A DNA stretch of 64,000 nucleotides from Erigeron canadensis (lineage: Eukaryota; Streptophyta; Magnoliopsida; Asterales; Asteraceae), in the NCBI RefSeq assembly GCF_010389155.1, contig NC_057768.1, positions 21,771,966 through 21,835,965 on the forward strand, in the 5' to 3' direction. Below are positions 37,026 through 48,085 of this stretch, in pieces; position 1 is the first letter of the stretch, and every line of letters begins with the position of its first letter. The notes beneath the pieces are model-generated. The model was given only the letters and a program-made list of their open reading frames with translations, was not told the DNA's origin and searched no databases. The translations under genes were made by a program, and so were the position numbers.

Positions 37026-38081
37026 GGGTCTAAACTAAAATCCCTCTACGATCGAACACTTGACACCCCTATATCGTATTCTAGTACCCAATCACAAACT
37101 TACAAACCTGTTGTCTAATACCCTAAAAGTCGAACCCCAAGAACCAAAAACCCCTTTGGGTTTTTCGGCCGATCGAACCAAGAGGGAGAAAAAGAGAGAG
37201 ATTTTGTTTAGGGTTTTCAAAACCAATTGCTTTTAATGAATGAAAAACCCTTAACCTTTGATCTCTATTTATAGGGATTAATTAGAAGGGTTTTCTAACT
37301 TGGTGACCAAGTTAGAATGGGATTAGAAAACTCCCCTACGAATTTCGCCCCCCCCCCCCCCCTTACTGTCTAATTAGGAAACTTCTAATTTACAATTTAA
37401 TCCTTCTCTTTTAATTAATTAAACACTATTAAACTTTTAACATAGTTTATTTAATTATTTAGTGATCGTTTTAATTAATATATTACTTTAATATACTAAT
37501 TAAATATAGAGTTAACGTGTCATTTTCTGTAACTCCGTAAGCTTAAATGATTTTCGGACATGTGTTTATTATAATGTGATCATATTCCAACAGTGTACAC
37601 GTTCTTATTTCTAAAAATGTGTTGGATGTTTTAAACAATATAGGTAGATGATACATTTGGTGTGTTTCATACACACGCCGTAGCTGGTCTATTAGGCGGG
37701 TTGTTGACAGGATTACTAGCCGAGCCAGTCCTATGTGACATAGTTTTGCCAGTTACTGGTTCAAGGGGTGCATTTTATGGTGGAAATGGCGGTAAACAAT
37801 TCCTAAAACAAATAGTTGCAGCTTTGTTTGTGATCGGGTGGAACCTTATATCGACAAGTATCATTCTTTTAGTAATTAGAATTTTTATGCCATTACGAAT
37901 GCCTGACCACGAGTTGATGATCGGTGATGATGCTGTTCATGGAGAAGAAGCGTATGCATTGTGGGGTGATGGTGAAAAATATGATCCAACAAGACATGGT
38001 TCAATTTTTGGAGCAGCCGAGACAACACCAAATTATGATTATGGAAATGGTGCTGCAAGAGGTGTTACTATTAACCTGTAG
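33578..38081 (+). CDS. AMT2: AMT2-subfamily ammonium transporter, four exons
   Basis: Exons: 33578-34210, 34911-35196, 35893-35996 and 37644-38081. All have GT-AG borders and matching phases, giving 486 residues. The chosen start [20 protein letters not shown] matches the family N-terminus; an in-frame ATG 25 codons upstream (33503) seems unlikely. About eleven membrane spans are expected. The pore elements are visible: Asp190 in VIDYSGG, His198 in YVIHLSSG and His352 in [12 protein letters not shown]. The C-terminal tail carries the conserved YDPTRHG, whose Thr457 corresponds to the phosphorylation switch known in plant AMTs. Plant AMT2/3-type proteins move ammonium or ammonia across the plasma membrane. 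A loop at about residues 105-128 is longer than in Arabidopsis AMT2 (recalled) and has an NGT sequon. Intron 3 (1647 bp) is enlarged by a MITE and an LTR-like block. A broken second copy lies downstream. Confidence 0.92.
36091..36340. mobile_element. TIR MITE in transporter intron 3, 250 bp
   Basis: The left end reads GTTAATTGCAAGATTGGTCC and then TTGTGGTTT; the right end, inverted, reads GTTAGTTGTAAGATTGGTCC and then CTGTAGTTTTT. The body contains AAAGGTGGCCGTCAAGTGTC and GTGAGGGTATTTATG, wording similar to the Mutator-like element at 6584-7915. No target duplication is obvious because the flanks are AT-rich. Confidence 0.55.
36940..37592 (-). mobile_element. Solo-LTR-like block in transporter intron 3
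   Basis: On the minus strand the block starts TGTTGGAATATGATCAC and ends ATAATTATCAACA, so it is bounded by TGTTG...CAACA as LTRs are. A TATA motif, CCTATAAATAGAG, sits inside at about 37264-37276 in the same orientation. TGTTGGAATA is a frequent start of plant Copia LTRs (recalled). The flanks (TATAA and GTGTA) do not form a 5-bp duplication, so it may be an old or rearranged copy. It contains a long (ATT)n tract (36949-37024) and a 15-base poly-C (37348-37362). Confidence 0.5.
36949..37024. repeat. (ATT)n microsatellite
   Basis: About 25 uninterrupted ATT units in the third intron of the ammonium transporter gene. A tract this long should vary in length between individuals. Confidence 0.95.
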
Positions 38082-39121
38082 GTTCATATAATGAATCACC
38101 ATTACCTTTTCTTTTTATGAATATTATTATTTTTTTTTGTATATATTGATATCTAGTCTTGAAATTTGTGCGCAATACACATGTTGAGATCGTTAATTTA
38201 TAATATTTGTTAGTTTGTTACGTTTATTTTCGACCTCTAATCCGTTTGACCTCAATATGATAAGCACAAGCCTCCATTGGTAAGTGAAAAGAGTTAAATT
38301 TGACATTTGATCCCAAAATATAAAGCACAAGCCTCCATTGCTATGTGAAAAGTGTTGAATTAACAAAACAATATGAAATGTCCAGCATAAAAAGTTAAAC
38401 CCAATATTCATTTAGACTCTAGTTTTAAAACATATAAATATCTAGAAAGTAGTCTTATCCAGCTGAATCCAATAATATCTAAACTAATAACTTAGAAAGG
38501 ATATTCCAATTTGTGTTCTATAGCCATTGGGTGTTAACCCGGTGACAAGGGATTTTTCCATATTGTGATTTCCTCATGAGGGTGAGGGACCTTAGCAACG
38601 GTATACTATCTAACACATGGGGGACAAATCCTTTAGAGCGTTGTAAAGAATCGAAGAGTGGACGCACCCGTATGAGAGGTATTTGCCATTTAGTGTCTTT
38701 CAAAAAAAAAAACTTGTGTTAATAAGAGCACACCGGATGTGATAAATGCAATAACATTCTTCTTGAAAGATAAAAAAGATATCAATATTTTTCTTGATAG
38801 ATGTATTTTTCATTTAAAAGAAGAACTTTAATTAGTGTACAATCACAAGTTAAATAACAGAAAAAAAAAATCAGTTTGAAAGGTCAATAACGTGAAAGTA
38901 TAAATTGGTTGAAAATCAGTTTAAGATGGCGTGATGTTTTATTAATATTGCATCTCATCATCCGTGTGATGGAATGAGATCAAAATCAGCCAAAGGATAC
39001 CCCGTACATGGTATCATATATGAAACTAGTAAAATTAGGATTATTCTAGTGTAATTAAGTTGAACCATTTAATTAAAAAGTATTATATCATTGATAGGTT
39101 TGTTTCAAATATATATATATA
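38082..39121. other. 3' flank of the transporter gene, no gene seen
   Basis: It begins with the 3' untranslated region. The first 80 bp are conserved in the broken copy at 56664-56760. A short duplicated word, AAGCACAAGCCTCCATTG, occurs at 38264 and 38323. No convincing open frame. Confidence 0.45.
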
Positions 39122-40957
39122 CTAGTGTTCAGGCCCGCTCAATGGACGGGTAGTCTCAAAATATATTAATCAAAGCTAAAAAATTAGAATTCAGGTAAAT
39201 TAAATAGATACTGAATAAAATTAACACCTAAATTAGAACATAAAACGATCCAAAAAAGATAAAAAAAAAAAAGTCGAAAAAGTAATGCGTAATAAACTAA
39301 TCCTTACGCTAAAGAGGAATACAAAATACGGAATACTTCAATATCAAGCAACACACATTACCAATTCATATGGGGTTGGTGGCCCATTGGTAAGGTCTTT
39401 GACCTTGGGAGGATCCACTTGGGTTCGAGTCTCACTTCTCACATTTTGTGGGGGTGGATTAATAGGGGTTTTTTGAGAGTTTTTAGTTTCATCTCATGCA
39501 TGCGTATAATTTAGAGGTTAGAGTATATTATAATGTCGTTCTAAAAAAAATCACCATTCACTTAATTGATCCTCGATTAAATGCTATGATTCTTCCTTAG
39601 AACTGTAGCTACATGAAAACTAAAAATTTTAAACCGAAACTAAGTTTCCGCTTATTCCACTGACTATTCATACTGGACAAAATCCAAAACATAAACAAAC
39701 TCATTATATGTATCAAATTCTATCAAATTTGTAAAAGGTTCAACTATACAAAATATACTAATCCATTAAAACCCAAATTCAAAAAATATATATGATTTCA
39801 AACATATGAAAAGCCAATCAAGAAAGAACCTTTTATGAGCTTCATCAATTACATACATCAACACAACAATACCCGCATCATAAAATCACAAATTAAAAGG
39901 TTCAATTTTATATTAAACATGATAATACATACATCAATCCAACAAAACCTTCATCATAAAATCACAAAAGGTTCAATTTTTATATTAAACATGATAATCA
40001 TCGTGGAGATGACAAAATCTCTGTGACCAATATCACAACTTAACCAATACGAAAAAAGAATGAAACATATGAAAATTAACTTTATATAAATACTGATTAC
40101 AGTTTACCTTTTTTTTCAACTTTCGTTAAATAAAAAATTTGCAGTTTGTTATATCAAAACTTACTACAAACACAAACAACACTTTTTAAACTAAACGATT
40201 TAAAGTTAACCTTATATGCTTGTTGTGTGTTAACAATACACTTATTAAAACACCTAACAAACAATATAGCGTACAATATAAGCCAAAATAGTCCTATGAC
40301 AAAATCATTACACAGAAAACAGTTAGAGAGAAAAAAAAGGTCATTTGATATTACTCGGAATATACTTCTAACCCAACAACAGCAATTCTTAACATGTTCA
40401 AGCCTAATGAAATTAACTAATGGAAACCACATGAGAAAAAAAGGGGAGGAGACTAGAAAAAATAAATTTAATTGAACAAACCTCATATGTTGTACATGTT
40501 ATAAAAACAACATGAACTGCACTTGGTCTTTAATTTCGATTCATTGTTGGACACGAAAGTTTGCAAGCGACAACGATGAACTTGAGTCATTGAAGGAATC
40601 AAACCATATATAGTATCTTAGATATGAGTCATTGTATTGCAAATTCAAAAAATTAAATTGTAAAAAAAAATAAAAATACCTAGATTAGCCCAAAAAGGTT
40701 AGGGTTAGCAATTGGGATGACATGAATTAAGAACCGAAATAGTGTCAGTGGCTCGTAAAATCTTGTATAAGAAGACTTAAGCACAAAAAAATTAAATTAA
40801 TTATATTAGATTAGATATTAGATATCTATTTAATAAGAAAATAATTTAAAAAATTAAATTATAAATAAGGAGAAGACGGAAGCGAGTATTAGGCACAAAA
40901 AAGGAGATTAAGGGTGCCAAGTGTACCCCTAACCGCCTCTTTTAGTTATATTATAGA
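39122..40957 (-). mobile_element. Helitron-like element, 1.84 kb, minus orientation
   Basis: On the minus strand the element begins A|TCTATAATATAACTAAAAGA and then GGCGGTTAGGGG. It ends CCCGTCCATTGAGCGGGCC and then TGAACACTAG|T, with a CCCG/CGGG hairpin about 11 bp before CTAG. Both ends fit a Helitron inserted between A and T. The same 5' start family occurs at 57017-57060 and, inverted, at 57680-57725. No Rep/helicase coding is visible, so it is non-autonomous. A SINE is nested at 39372-39550. Confidence 0.55.
39372..39550 (+). mobile_element. tRNA-derived SINE
   Basis: An RNA polymerase III A box-like word, TGGCCCATTGGTAAGG (39380-39395), and a B box, GGGTTCGAGTC (39421-39431), are separated by about 25-30 bp, as in tRNA-derived SINEs. 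The copy ends in an A-rich tail, TTCTAAAAAAAA. The flanks (ACCAATTCA and ACCATTCA) are similar and may be a decayed target duplication. Confidence 0.55.
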
Positions 40958-41750
40958 TAAGGGCAAAACCACATTAGGTTACTTCTGTGCATTACGTGGT
41001 ATCAATTATTGTGGTTAGAATATTAGTAAAAGCTTTGACATATGAAACACATATTTATCTAAAGTCAATACCAAAAACGTTTCTAAAAGTTTATAATAAC
41101 GAATCCATTAAATTTATATGTGCAATAAAACAAAGATAAAAAATGAAAGTAAAAAACTTTTGAGTGTAAGTTGTCAATATATTAGTTAAAATCACAAAGT
41201 AGAAAAGTACGATAAAAAAATAATTGAATATAAGTTTTCAACATATTGGATAAACTACGAAAGAGAAAAATGCGATTGAAAAAAATAGTGATACGTAATG
41301 GTATTGACTAGAAAACCAAAAACATAAAAAGAAATATAAAAATATGTCTATGTTTGTTATATCAAACATAAAAAAGAATATAAATATATGTTTATGTTTA
41401 TTATATCAAACATAAATAAATATAATAAACTCGCTTAAAAGTTAGCATATTAGGCACATATGTTTTATTTAATAATAAAAAAATGCAGATTGGCAGGCAG
41501 CTGCGCAAGAAAAACCAAAAAGGATTACGACGTGGTAAAATTCGAAAGGTAATATAGGGTAAGAGAAAAAAACAATTAAATAAAACCATTATAAAAATAT
41601 GGATAAATCAAATCAAAAATAGAAATAAACGAAATATTAAAAAACCTTAAATAATTCAATACGATAAACCCGCAAAAGTGTTTAACGTATTAAATATATA
41701 TACGTTTTAAAAAAAATTAAGCAGGTTAATAGGCAGTTGCGCAACTTTCA
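40958..41750. other. Unassigned AT-rich segment
   Basis: No gene. A short near-tandem duplication (ATATCAAACATAAA words at about 41360 and 41402) is present. The segment ends where homology to intron 1 of the ammonium transporter begins. Confidence 0.4.
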
Positions 41751-41751
41751 C

Positions 41752-43373
41752 AATTTTTATAAAATTCTAAATATCTAGTACGTATTAAATTAGTCCAAAG
41801 TTAATTAGCTCACCAATAAAACATAAATTCATGTTTTGCCCCCTTATAACTAAAAATCAATCATTTTTACTAAATAAGATACACTGGTAGTAAAGGTTAC
41901 TATATTTGATGAATTGATAGGTATTGATGTATGTATATTGTATTATTACAAGTTAGACCAAGATTAAAAAGTGATAGAGAAATGTTTCCTCCAAACAATA
42001 TATTGTTGATGCTTGCAGGAGCAGGGTTATTATGGATGGGATGGTCTGGTTTCAACGGAGGAGCACCGTATGCTGCCAACATTGCTGCATCTGTAGCCGT
42101 ACTAAACACAAATATATGTGCCGCGACCAGCCTTTTGGTTTGGACCTCTCTTGATGTTATTTTCTTTGGAAAACCATCTGTTTTAGATTTAGATTTAGAT
42201 TTAGAAGCAAGCTTTAATTTTTGTAAACATGATTCTCATATATCAATTTTCTGTTTCTTTTGTTGCTAACATGCTACCTAACTAGACGTATTTGATTTGT
42301 AGGATTTTTAATTTTAAAAAATAATGTGATGACCACTTATCTAATATTGTGAAGCCCGGGAAGTTTAGATATTATTTTCCTTTTCATTATTTCTTGTGAA
42401 AGGATAATGTTAGATTTTCTAACATGGATTTATTGTGCTTATGAGTTGTAGTTTTGTTAGTTTAGACACATACAAAAGTATGTTGTGTATTTATCTTTAT
42501 TTTTTCAAAACAATCATCTGATCTGTTGTATTCGAAAAAAATGGTTTATATTTGCAATTAGTAGATCTATGCCCAGTGACGGTGGAGTAGTGATGGCGGA
42601 GGTGGTGGTGGTGGTGGTGACGGTGTTGGGGGCGGCAGTGGGGACGGTGATGAAGGAGGCGATTGGTGAATGTAAATTAAAAGTGGTATTTGTAGTTATT
42701 TTAAGTGTTGGGGTATCTATACTGTAAATTATTTTATTAAGGGTATTATAGATATATTAGATGAAGATGTTTAAATTAGTAAATAAAGGAAAATAGTATT
42801 TTTGATTTTTCAAAAGTAGAAAGTTTAAAGATAAAAAGGGTAGTTTGTTTTATTAAATAGTATAGATATATAGGAAATAAAATGTGTAACACATTGTACC
42901 CAACATCCATATTTTACAAGTTTAACATTTTTACTTTATAAATATACATAATGTCTCCTTGATTTTTAACTTGCTACAGCTAATTATGCTGCAGTCAACA
43001 ACATCGATGCTAAGCCCGTAATATACTCACGATAAACTATTGCACACTAATTTAGCTAGAGTCGAACCATTAAAATTGAATTGGATATAAAGTTTAGGAA
43101 ATGATTAATAGATCTAAACGTGTGTCTAAAAATCAACCTAAAATCTTAAAATTTTGACATGTGTATTCCACTAAGTCTCTTTCCTAATCTTATCAATTGA
43201 ATCTTCCAAATGTCAACATCTTATCATTAGGTTGATTTTTTAGACACATTAATTATGTTGATTTATTATTATCCAAAAAGTATATATATGAATATACTTC
43301 AAATTACACTAGGTATATGAACATATATATATATATATATATATACCTGATGATTTGAGATGAACTTTTGAGG
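41752..43373 (+). pseudogene. Broken ammonium transporter copy: intron 1 end, exon 2, intron 2
   Basis: Homology to the intact gene starts within intron 1 (matching 34672 onwards), with no exon 1 before it. The splice acceptor before exon 2 has changed from CAG to CAA (at 41949-41951). Exon 2 reads [15 protein letters not shown] onwards, almost identical to the intact gene, up to FFGKPSV. It then jumps directly into intron 2 sequence (GATTTAGATTTAGAT): the 3' end of exon 2, its donor site and the intron start are deleted. Intron 2 homology continues to 43373, interrupted by a Helitron-like insert (42563-42868) and other DNA. It ends where exon 3 should begin, replaced by a foldback element. 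Protein similarity is high, so the duplication is fairly young. Confidence 0.85.
42563..42868 (-). mobile_element. Small Helitron-like insert, about 305 bp
   Basis: On the minus strand it starts TCTATACTATTTAATAAAAC and ends in a GC-rich part (CCACCGTCACTGGGCATAGA, then TCTAC). The plus-strand frame of Val and Gly codons at 42570-42660 is only a GGTGGTGGTGG repeat. It interrupts intron 2 of the transporter copy relative to the intact gene. The 3' end is CTAC, not CTRR, so confidence is limited. Confidence 0.4.
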
Positions 43374-44542
43374 TAACCATCTTTAAAGTCGTCTATGCAA
43401 TGCAACGAAAAACGTATTTGTGTCTATGTGATGTATGCAACCGACTAATCTATAGGTTACCGGTCATCAAAAAGTTAAAACATAGTTTATTTCATATAAA
43501 ATGACAAAAAAAACTCATCTACTTGATTAACCATGGCTAAACTAGTTTTATTTCCCTTTGATTAGCCATGGTTAATCAAGTAGTTGAGGTTTTTTTTTTT
43601 TTTTTTTTTTTTTTGTCATTTTATATGAAATAAACCATGTTTTTCTGTACATTATATACATCATCAGATCTTGATCACTATATATTTTTTATTCTTCACC
43701 ACAACGGGCCACTTCTTGTGTTTTTCTTCTTGAAGATCACGTATATCTTTTTTTTTCCATCTTTTTGTTGTTTGACATGTATCTTGTTTGAGATATTGTT
43801 TAATATCTCGTAATTTCTCTTCTTGAAGATCTTCTTGTGTTATCTTATTGATTTCAGATATATTATTAATTTTCATGTGTATGTATATACACCCTCTTAG
43901 ACACCATACTTTTTTGTTACAAGAATCAATTAACAAAACAAACTGGACTTGGTAAACTTGAAACGAATTTCGGATCTGCTCTTGGTGCTCGTTTGGTGTC
44001 GACACCAACGACTACAAGACCCCCACATTTCATGATCTAAATATGTGTATATAAAACTGGTGGTGTAGTGAGTGTGGAGTAATTGCTGTCATGGAAAAGA
44101 AAGGGTGGAAAGGGAATGGGGGTGGAAAGGGAATGAGTGTTTTGGTGGTTAGGAATTTGTCTTGGATGAAGATGGTTTTGATTTGGAGACTCGTGATAAC
44201 CAGCGGTGGTATAGTGGGCTGCTGTTGTGGTGTTACGGTGGTTCGATGGTGGTCCAACACTGGTGGACGGGCTGATTGTGGTGGTGGTTGACTGGAGTTT
44301 TAAGTGATGGGGTGGGGGAGAATACTGTTTGGGTCGACAGAGACAAAAGAAATTAGGGGTTTTTGATTTTTGGGTATATATGTATAAAGAGCATGTAGGG
44401 TTTTTTTTTTGTCATTTTGTATGAAATAAACCATGTTTTAACCTTTTGATGACTGGTAACCTATAGATTAGCCGGTTATATATATAACATAGACACAAAT
44501 ACGTTTTTCGTTGCATTGCATAGACGGCTTTAAAGATGGTTA
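43374..44542. mobile_element. Foldback element, 1.17 kb, with nested palindrome
   Basis: Arms of about 135 bp: 43374-43510 returns inverted at 44408-44542 (shared words TAACCATCTTTAAAG, AACGAAAAACGTATTTGTG, ATCTATAGGTTACC and GAAATAAACCATG-like). The left arm contains its own palindrome: the 22-bp words at 43519-43540 and 43562-43583 are exact reverse complements. A further arm copy follows at 43606-43642, after a poly-T run. The centre (43660-44330) is non-repetitive, with a 114-codon minus-strand frame of no recognised family. No target duplication could be defined. Confidence 0.6.
43664..44008 (-). other. Unrecognised 114-codon open frame inside the foldback element
   Basis: The frame is Lys- and Gln-rich in its C-terminal half (QEDLQEEKLRD, RWKKKDIRDLQEEKHKKW) with a repeated LQEEK word. 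It may be a captured fragment or a chance frame produced by AAG-rich DNA. I do not recognise it and assign no function. Confidence 0.2.
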
Positions 44543-46534
44543 TATTACATAGACATTTTGGCTTACTTAGCTACACTCATAGGTCATTATCCCTTATCAT
44601 TACTAGCACGTTACTCAGACAATGCAATAGTGATCCTCGCCAGCGATGATATGGTGGTGGGGGCGACTATTGGTGGTAGATAAAGCATTGAGTGGTGCAG
44701 ATAATTGGGTGTATAATTAATTGATGTAAAGAGTTAATGGAGATATTTTAAAAGATAAAGTATTGACAGTGCAATTATTAATGTTAAGAAGATAGTGTAG
44801 GTAAAATATTTTAAAGGGTGCTAAGTGAAATTATTACAAGTTTTTTAATACTTCTAAAAATAAATTGTTATTTTTTTATAATCTGTCTGTCTATCTATCT
44901 ATCTATATACATATAAAGTTGAAAGCCTAAGGAAGATTAACCCCTCTCTTTATGATGGTAATTAAGGATTTCATTAAAGAGGTTAATGTTAATTCTGATT
45001 ATCTTAGTTCTAAAGAGCTATGAATTTCATTGATGAGGGTAATGTTTTTCTTCCTTACTTTTCTTAATTTTGTGTATGTGTGAGCAAGCTATTAAATGTT
45101 GTTAAATTTATTTATGTTGTATTTGTTTGTTTACTTATTGTTTATATATAAATGATCGGCACTTAATGAACAATAATGAATGGTGAGAAGTAATTACTCA
45201 ATTCAATTGGTGAGAAAAGTGAAAGTCTTTCACCTGCCAGAGTTATGCAATTGAAGAAGTGCCTATTCAATACCCCTCTTTTATATATGTTCTAATGCCT
45301 ATGTTAGTTCCTACTTTATTGTTAGTATAATTTTTATGGGTTGGGCCAATCTAACCTGACCTGACCCGTTTCGGTTTAGCCAGAAAAGTACATGTTCGAA
45401 GTCCTCGCCCAACAATGACGATCTGCCCATTTGGCCTTTTACAGAAATTATGATTAGGCTTTGTATATCACACTTTATGTTTTCAAACGTTTTATAGCTG
45501 CTTTATTTTGTTACAAAAGAGAATGGAACATGTTGTGTTGATGAACCGAATAATTATTGAAACATTAAAGTTGCATTGTTTAGACAGAATTGCAAGTGTA
45601 TTAAATCATCTATTAAATCTTCCATGGGTCTACATATATTGTTTATCAAGAAGAAACATGATGAAAAGCTCTAAAATCTGTCAAAAATGAACTTAAGAAA
45701 CATTTATTTTCTTAATTTGTTGACATATATACACGATGCTCTCTTTTTAATCACTTTGCTTCCGTAGCAAGTACTTTCGCTATCTCCACGTGTCTTTCAA
45801 AATCAAACTTTATAAATTGGAAATGTATGACCTCTTTATGACATCATTCAAAATTATGACCAGGTCATTCACATGCCTAATTTTATTGCATTAGTTGAAA
45901 TATTCAATTGTATCCTATATGTGAATGTTGTCAACATTGCTAAGTGGATGGGTTAGACAACACGTAAGCTTGCACAGATCCAATTGAGATTTTTATTTGA
46001 ATGACCAACATTCTGGTGTCCGTGTTATATATACCTTGAAATGAAACTTTTAAGAAGTTTTGAGGAATTTTCTGAGTGATTAGGATATAATTACCGATTT
46101 TTTGTAGCGAGTACAAATAACAATGAACCCCAAAATTGAAATCTTTAAAATGGTTGGAATCAATATTTAACATGTTGGATAAATATCTTGGTTACATGCG
46201 GATGCTAGACTTCCGTCAATCTAACTAAGAATCATGACTTTTTAGCTCAAGAGCTTGCCATGTATACTAAAACATCAAATTGAGCTCGTTTATATTTTGT
46301 TCTCTTTTTACCTGTAATTACATGCATTGACCCCTTGAGCAAATTGTATCGAGTATTAAACATGAATTTTGATATTTATGTAGACGTTTGGATGTGAATA
46401 AGCAAAGCTTTTGGACTATGTTGCGTGCCACCCAAATGGAAGTAATGGTGTGTAGCATGTAAGCCCCATGTGTCCTTTCGACAAGGTACACTTTTTGTGG
46501 CAGACCAGAACTATAACCTCACTATTGCCTCTAT
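44543..46534. other. Accessory DNA without a recognised gene
   Basis: It contains a GC-rich patch (44630-44700) and TCTG/TCTA repeats (44882-44905) that resemble Helitron ends but are not resolvable. A short GACCTGACCCGTTTCGG-type repeat lies at about 45355-45375. No coding sequence can be supported before the RPA-like fragment. Confidence 0.35.
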
Positions 46535-46636
46535 TGGCTCGATCTAGATGTAACACATGGAACTGCAGAAACTGTTGTGGTCCTATTTGATGAGATAGCA
46601 GAGTGGCTGGTTAAGCGACCAGCAAGGGAAGCATAG
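46535..46636 (+). pseudogene. RPA70-C-like fragment (OB-fold, Helitron-associated family)
   Basis: The frame reads WLDLDVTHGTAETVVVLFDE and continues IAEWLVKRPAREA before a TAG. This matches the strand pattern LDVxDxTAxxVVVLFDE..A..LVK of the C-terminal DNA-binding domain of plant replication protein A large-subunit-like proteins. The same region of a second copy lies at 52001-52121. Surrounding DNA (46380-46720) may contain further decayed exons, but I cannot trace them. It is only 33 residues, so it is a relic. Confidence 0.5.
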
Positions 46637-48085
46637 CACTATGAGTTCATGTTCCCCTGGTTTGCCTCTATAAGCGCTTTCATTACATCTGCTAAATATT
46701 TTAAGCAATGTAGGATGACTAACCACACACGTTTTTGAGATATAAACAAACACCTAATAGCACTATGGGAATTTCGAAAGCTCCGTATGTGTGCAGGTTA
46801 TTGATCCTATGGTAGAAGTTACAGACCTATAAATGTCACCCCGGGAGTATTCTGTGAGGCAAAAGGTTTGTCCGGAGTCATCATCAAAAAGCTTGAACAG
46901 AGTATCAGTGATAAACACCCAACCCAAAAAACTAAACAAAAACAATCATGATCCAAAAGTGCATGCGAACATAAAGTAATCATGATCCAAAAAATCCAGG
47001 TGCATTAGTAAGTCGGAGATAAAGAACCTGTTTTATGATGTTGATGAATCAATTTCTGCATAGTTGTGGTCGGGACCAGGAAAAGGTACGTGGATTAATA
47101 TTGTTTAAATTTTTAAGCTTACATGCCCTTTGCACTAAAATCACGTTGTATTCATAGTTGCATTGAGGAATGTGAATAAGTATGTGATGTTGATGAAGAG
47201 CTTGGAAAGAAAAAGAACAAAAGAGCGCGAGGAGTTGGTGGTCCTAATAAGGACTAAGGCAAGACTGAGAATCCCTTTGATGTGCAGGGAAGTTTGTCTC
47301 TCTATCTGTTCTAAGTTCAGGTTCTCATTCTATTATTCTATCTGTTAATACTGATAATGAATATGTGTATGTGACTCAATTAGCGTTGTCAATTTTTGCC
47401 TATTTGACTTATGAGTTGTTTAATCTTGGTTATCGTATATGTCATGAGATAGATGGTATTCTTCTGTAATTTGCTAAGATAGTTCAATTACAAAATTTAC
47501 TTCATATGTACATGTTTATTTCATTTTTTTTTATTGTTTTGTTTACGTGAGCTGATATTTTTATTTTTCTTTTGTATAAAAGTTTTATTCAGTTTATTGT
47601 AGCTACTGCACGTGCGGAATTCCTCACGGGTAATTATTTTTTTGGAGTTTCGTAGTGTTATAGTTAAGTTTAATGATACAGTTTTGTGGCTATCAAAATA
47701 TTGAACTTTAACGTGTCAGTGACAAACACATATTATAAAAAGGTAAACTATATGACCAAACATTTGTCTATTAAATTGTCATTCGACACAAAACTTAATT
47801 CAGTACAACATCTTATACAGTGGCGACAACCTAATAATATCACTATTATAAATACATATTTCCAATCAAGTTGGATGATCAAAAAGGTAAACTATATGAC
47901 CAAACATTTGTTCACTGATGTCTTTATCCAACATCATTTGCTTTACATTTGCTAAAATAGGTATTGCATTTGTCCTTTTGTTATACCATTGGAGCTAATG
48001 GAAAATAGCACCTCCTTATAAAACAAAATACACACTTGGCCGCATTGATGCAAAAATTAATATCTTTCTTCATGAATACACTAGT
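46637..48085. other. Accessory DNA, no gene seen
   Basis: No recognised coding sequence. A word of about 30 bp containing GGTAAACTATATGACCAAAC is duplicated at 47741 and 47885, giving two similar small frames. The string CACGTGCGGAATTCCTCACG at about 47610 has a hairpin look but no clear element end. Confidence 0.35.

Noticed and set aside
42570..42690. Val/Gly-rich frame that could look like a structural protein
   Set aside because: It is a GGTGGTGGTGG repeat at a Helitron-like end.
47686..47955. 89-codon frame as a possible gene
   Set aside because: It is produced by a duplicated word of about 30 bp in AT-rich DNA, with no recognised family or splice structure.
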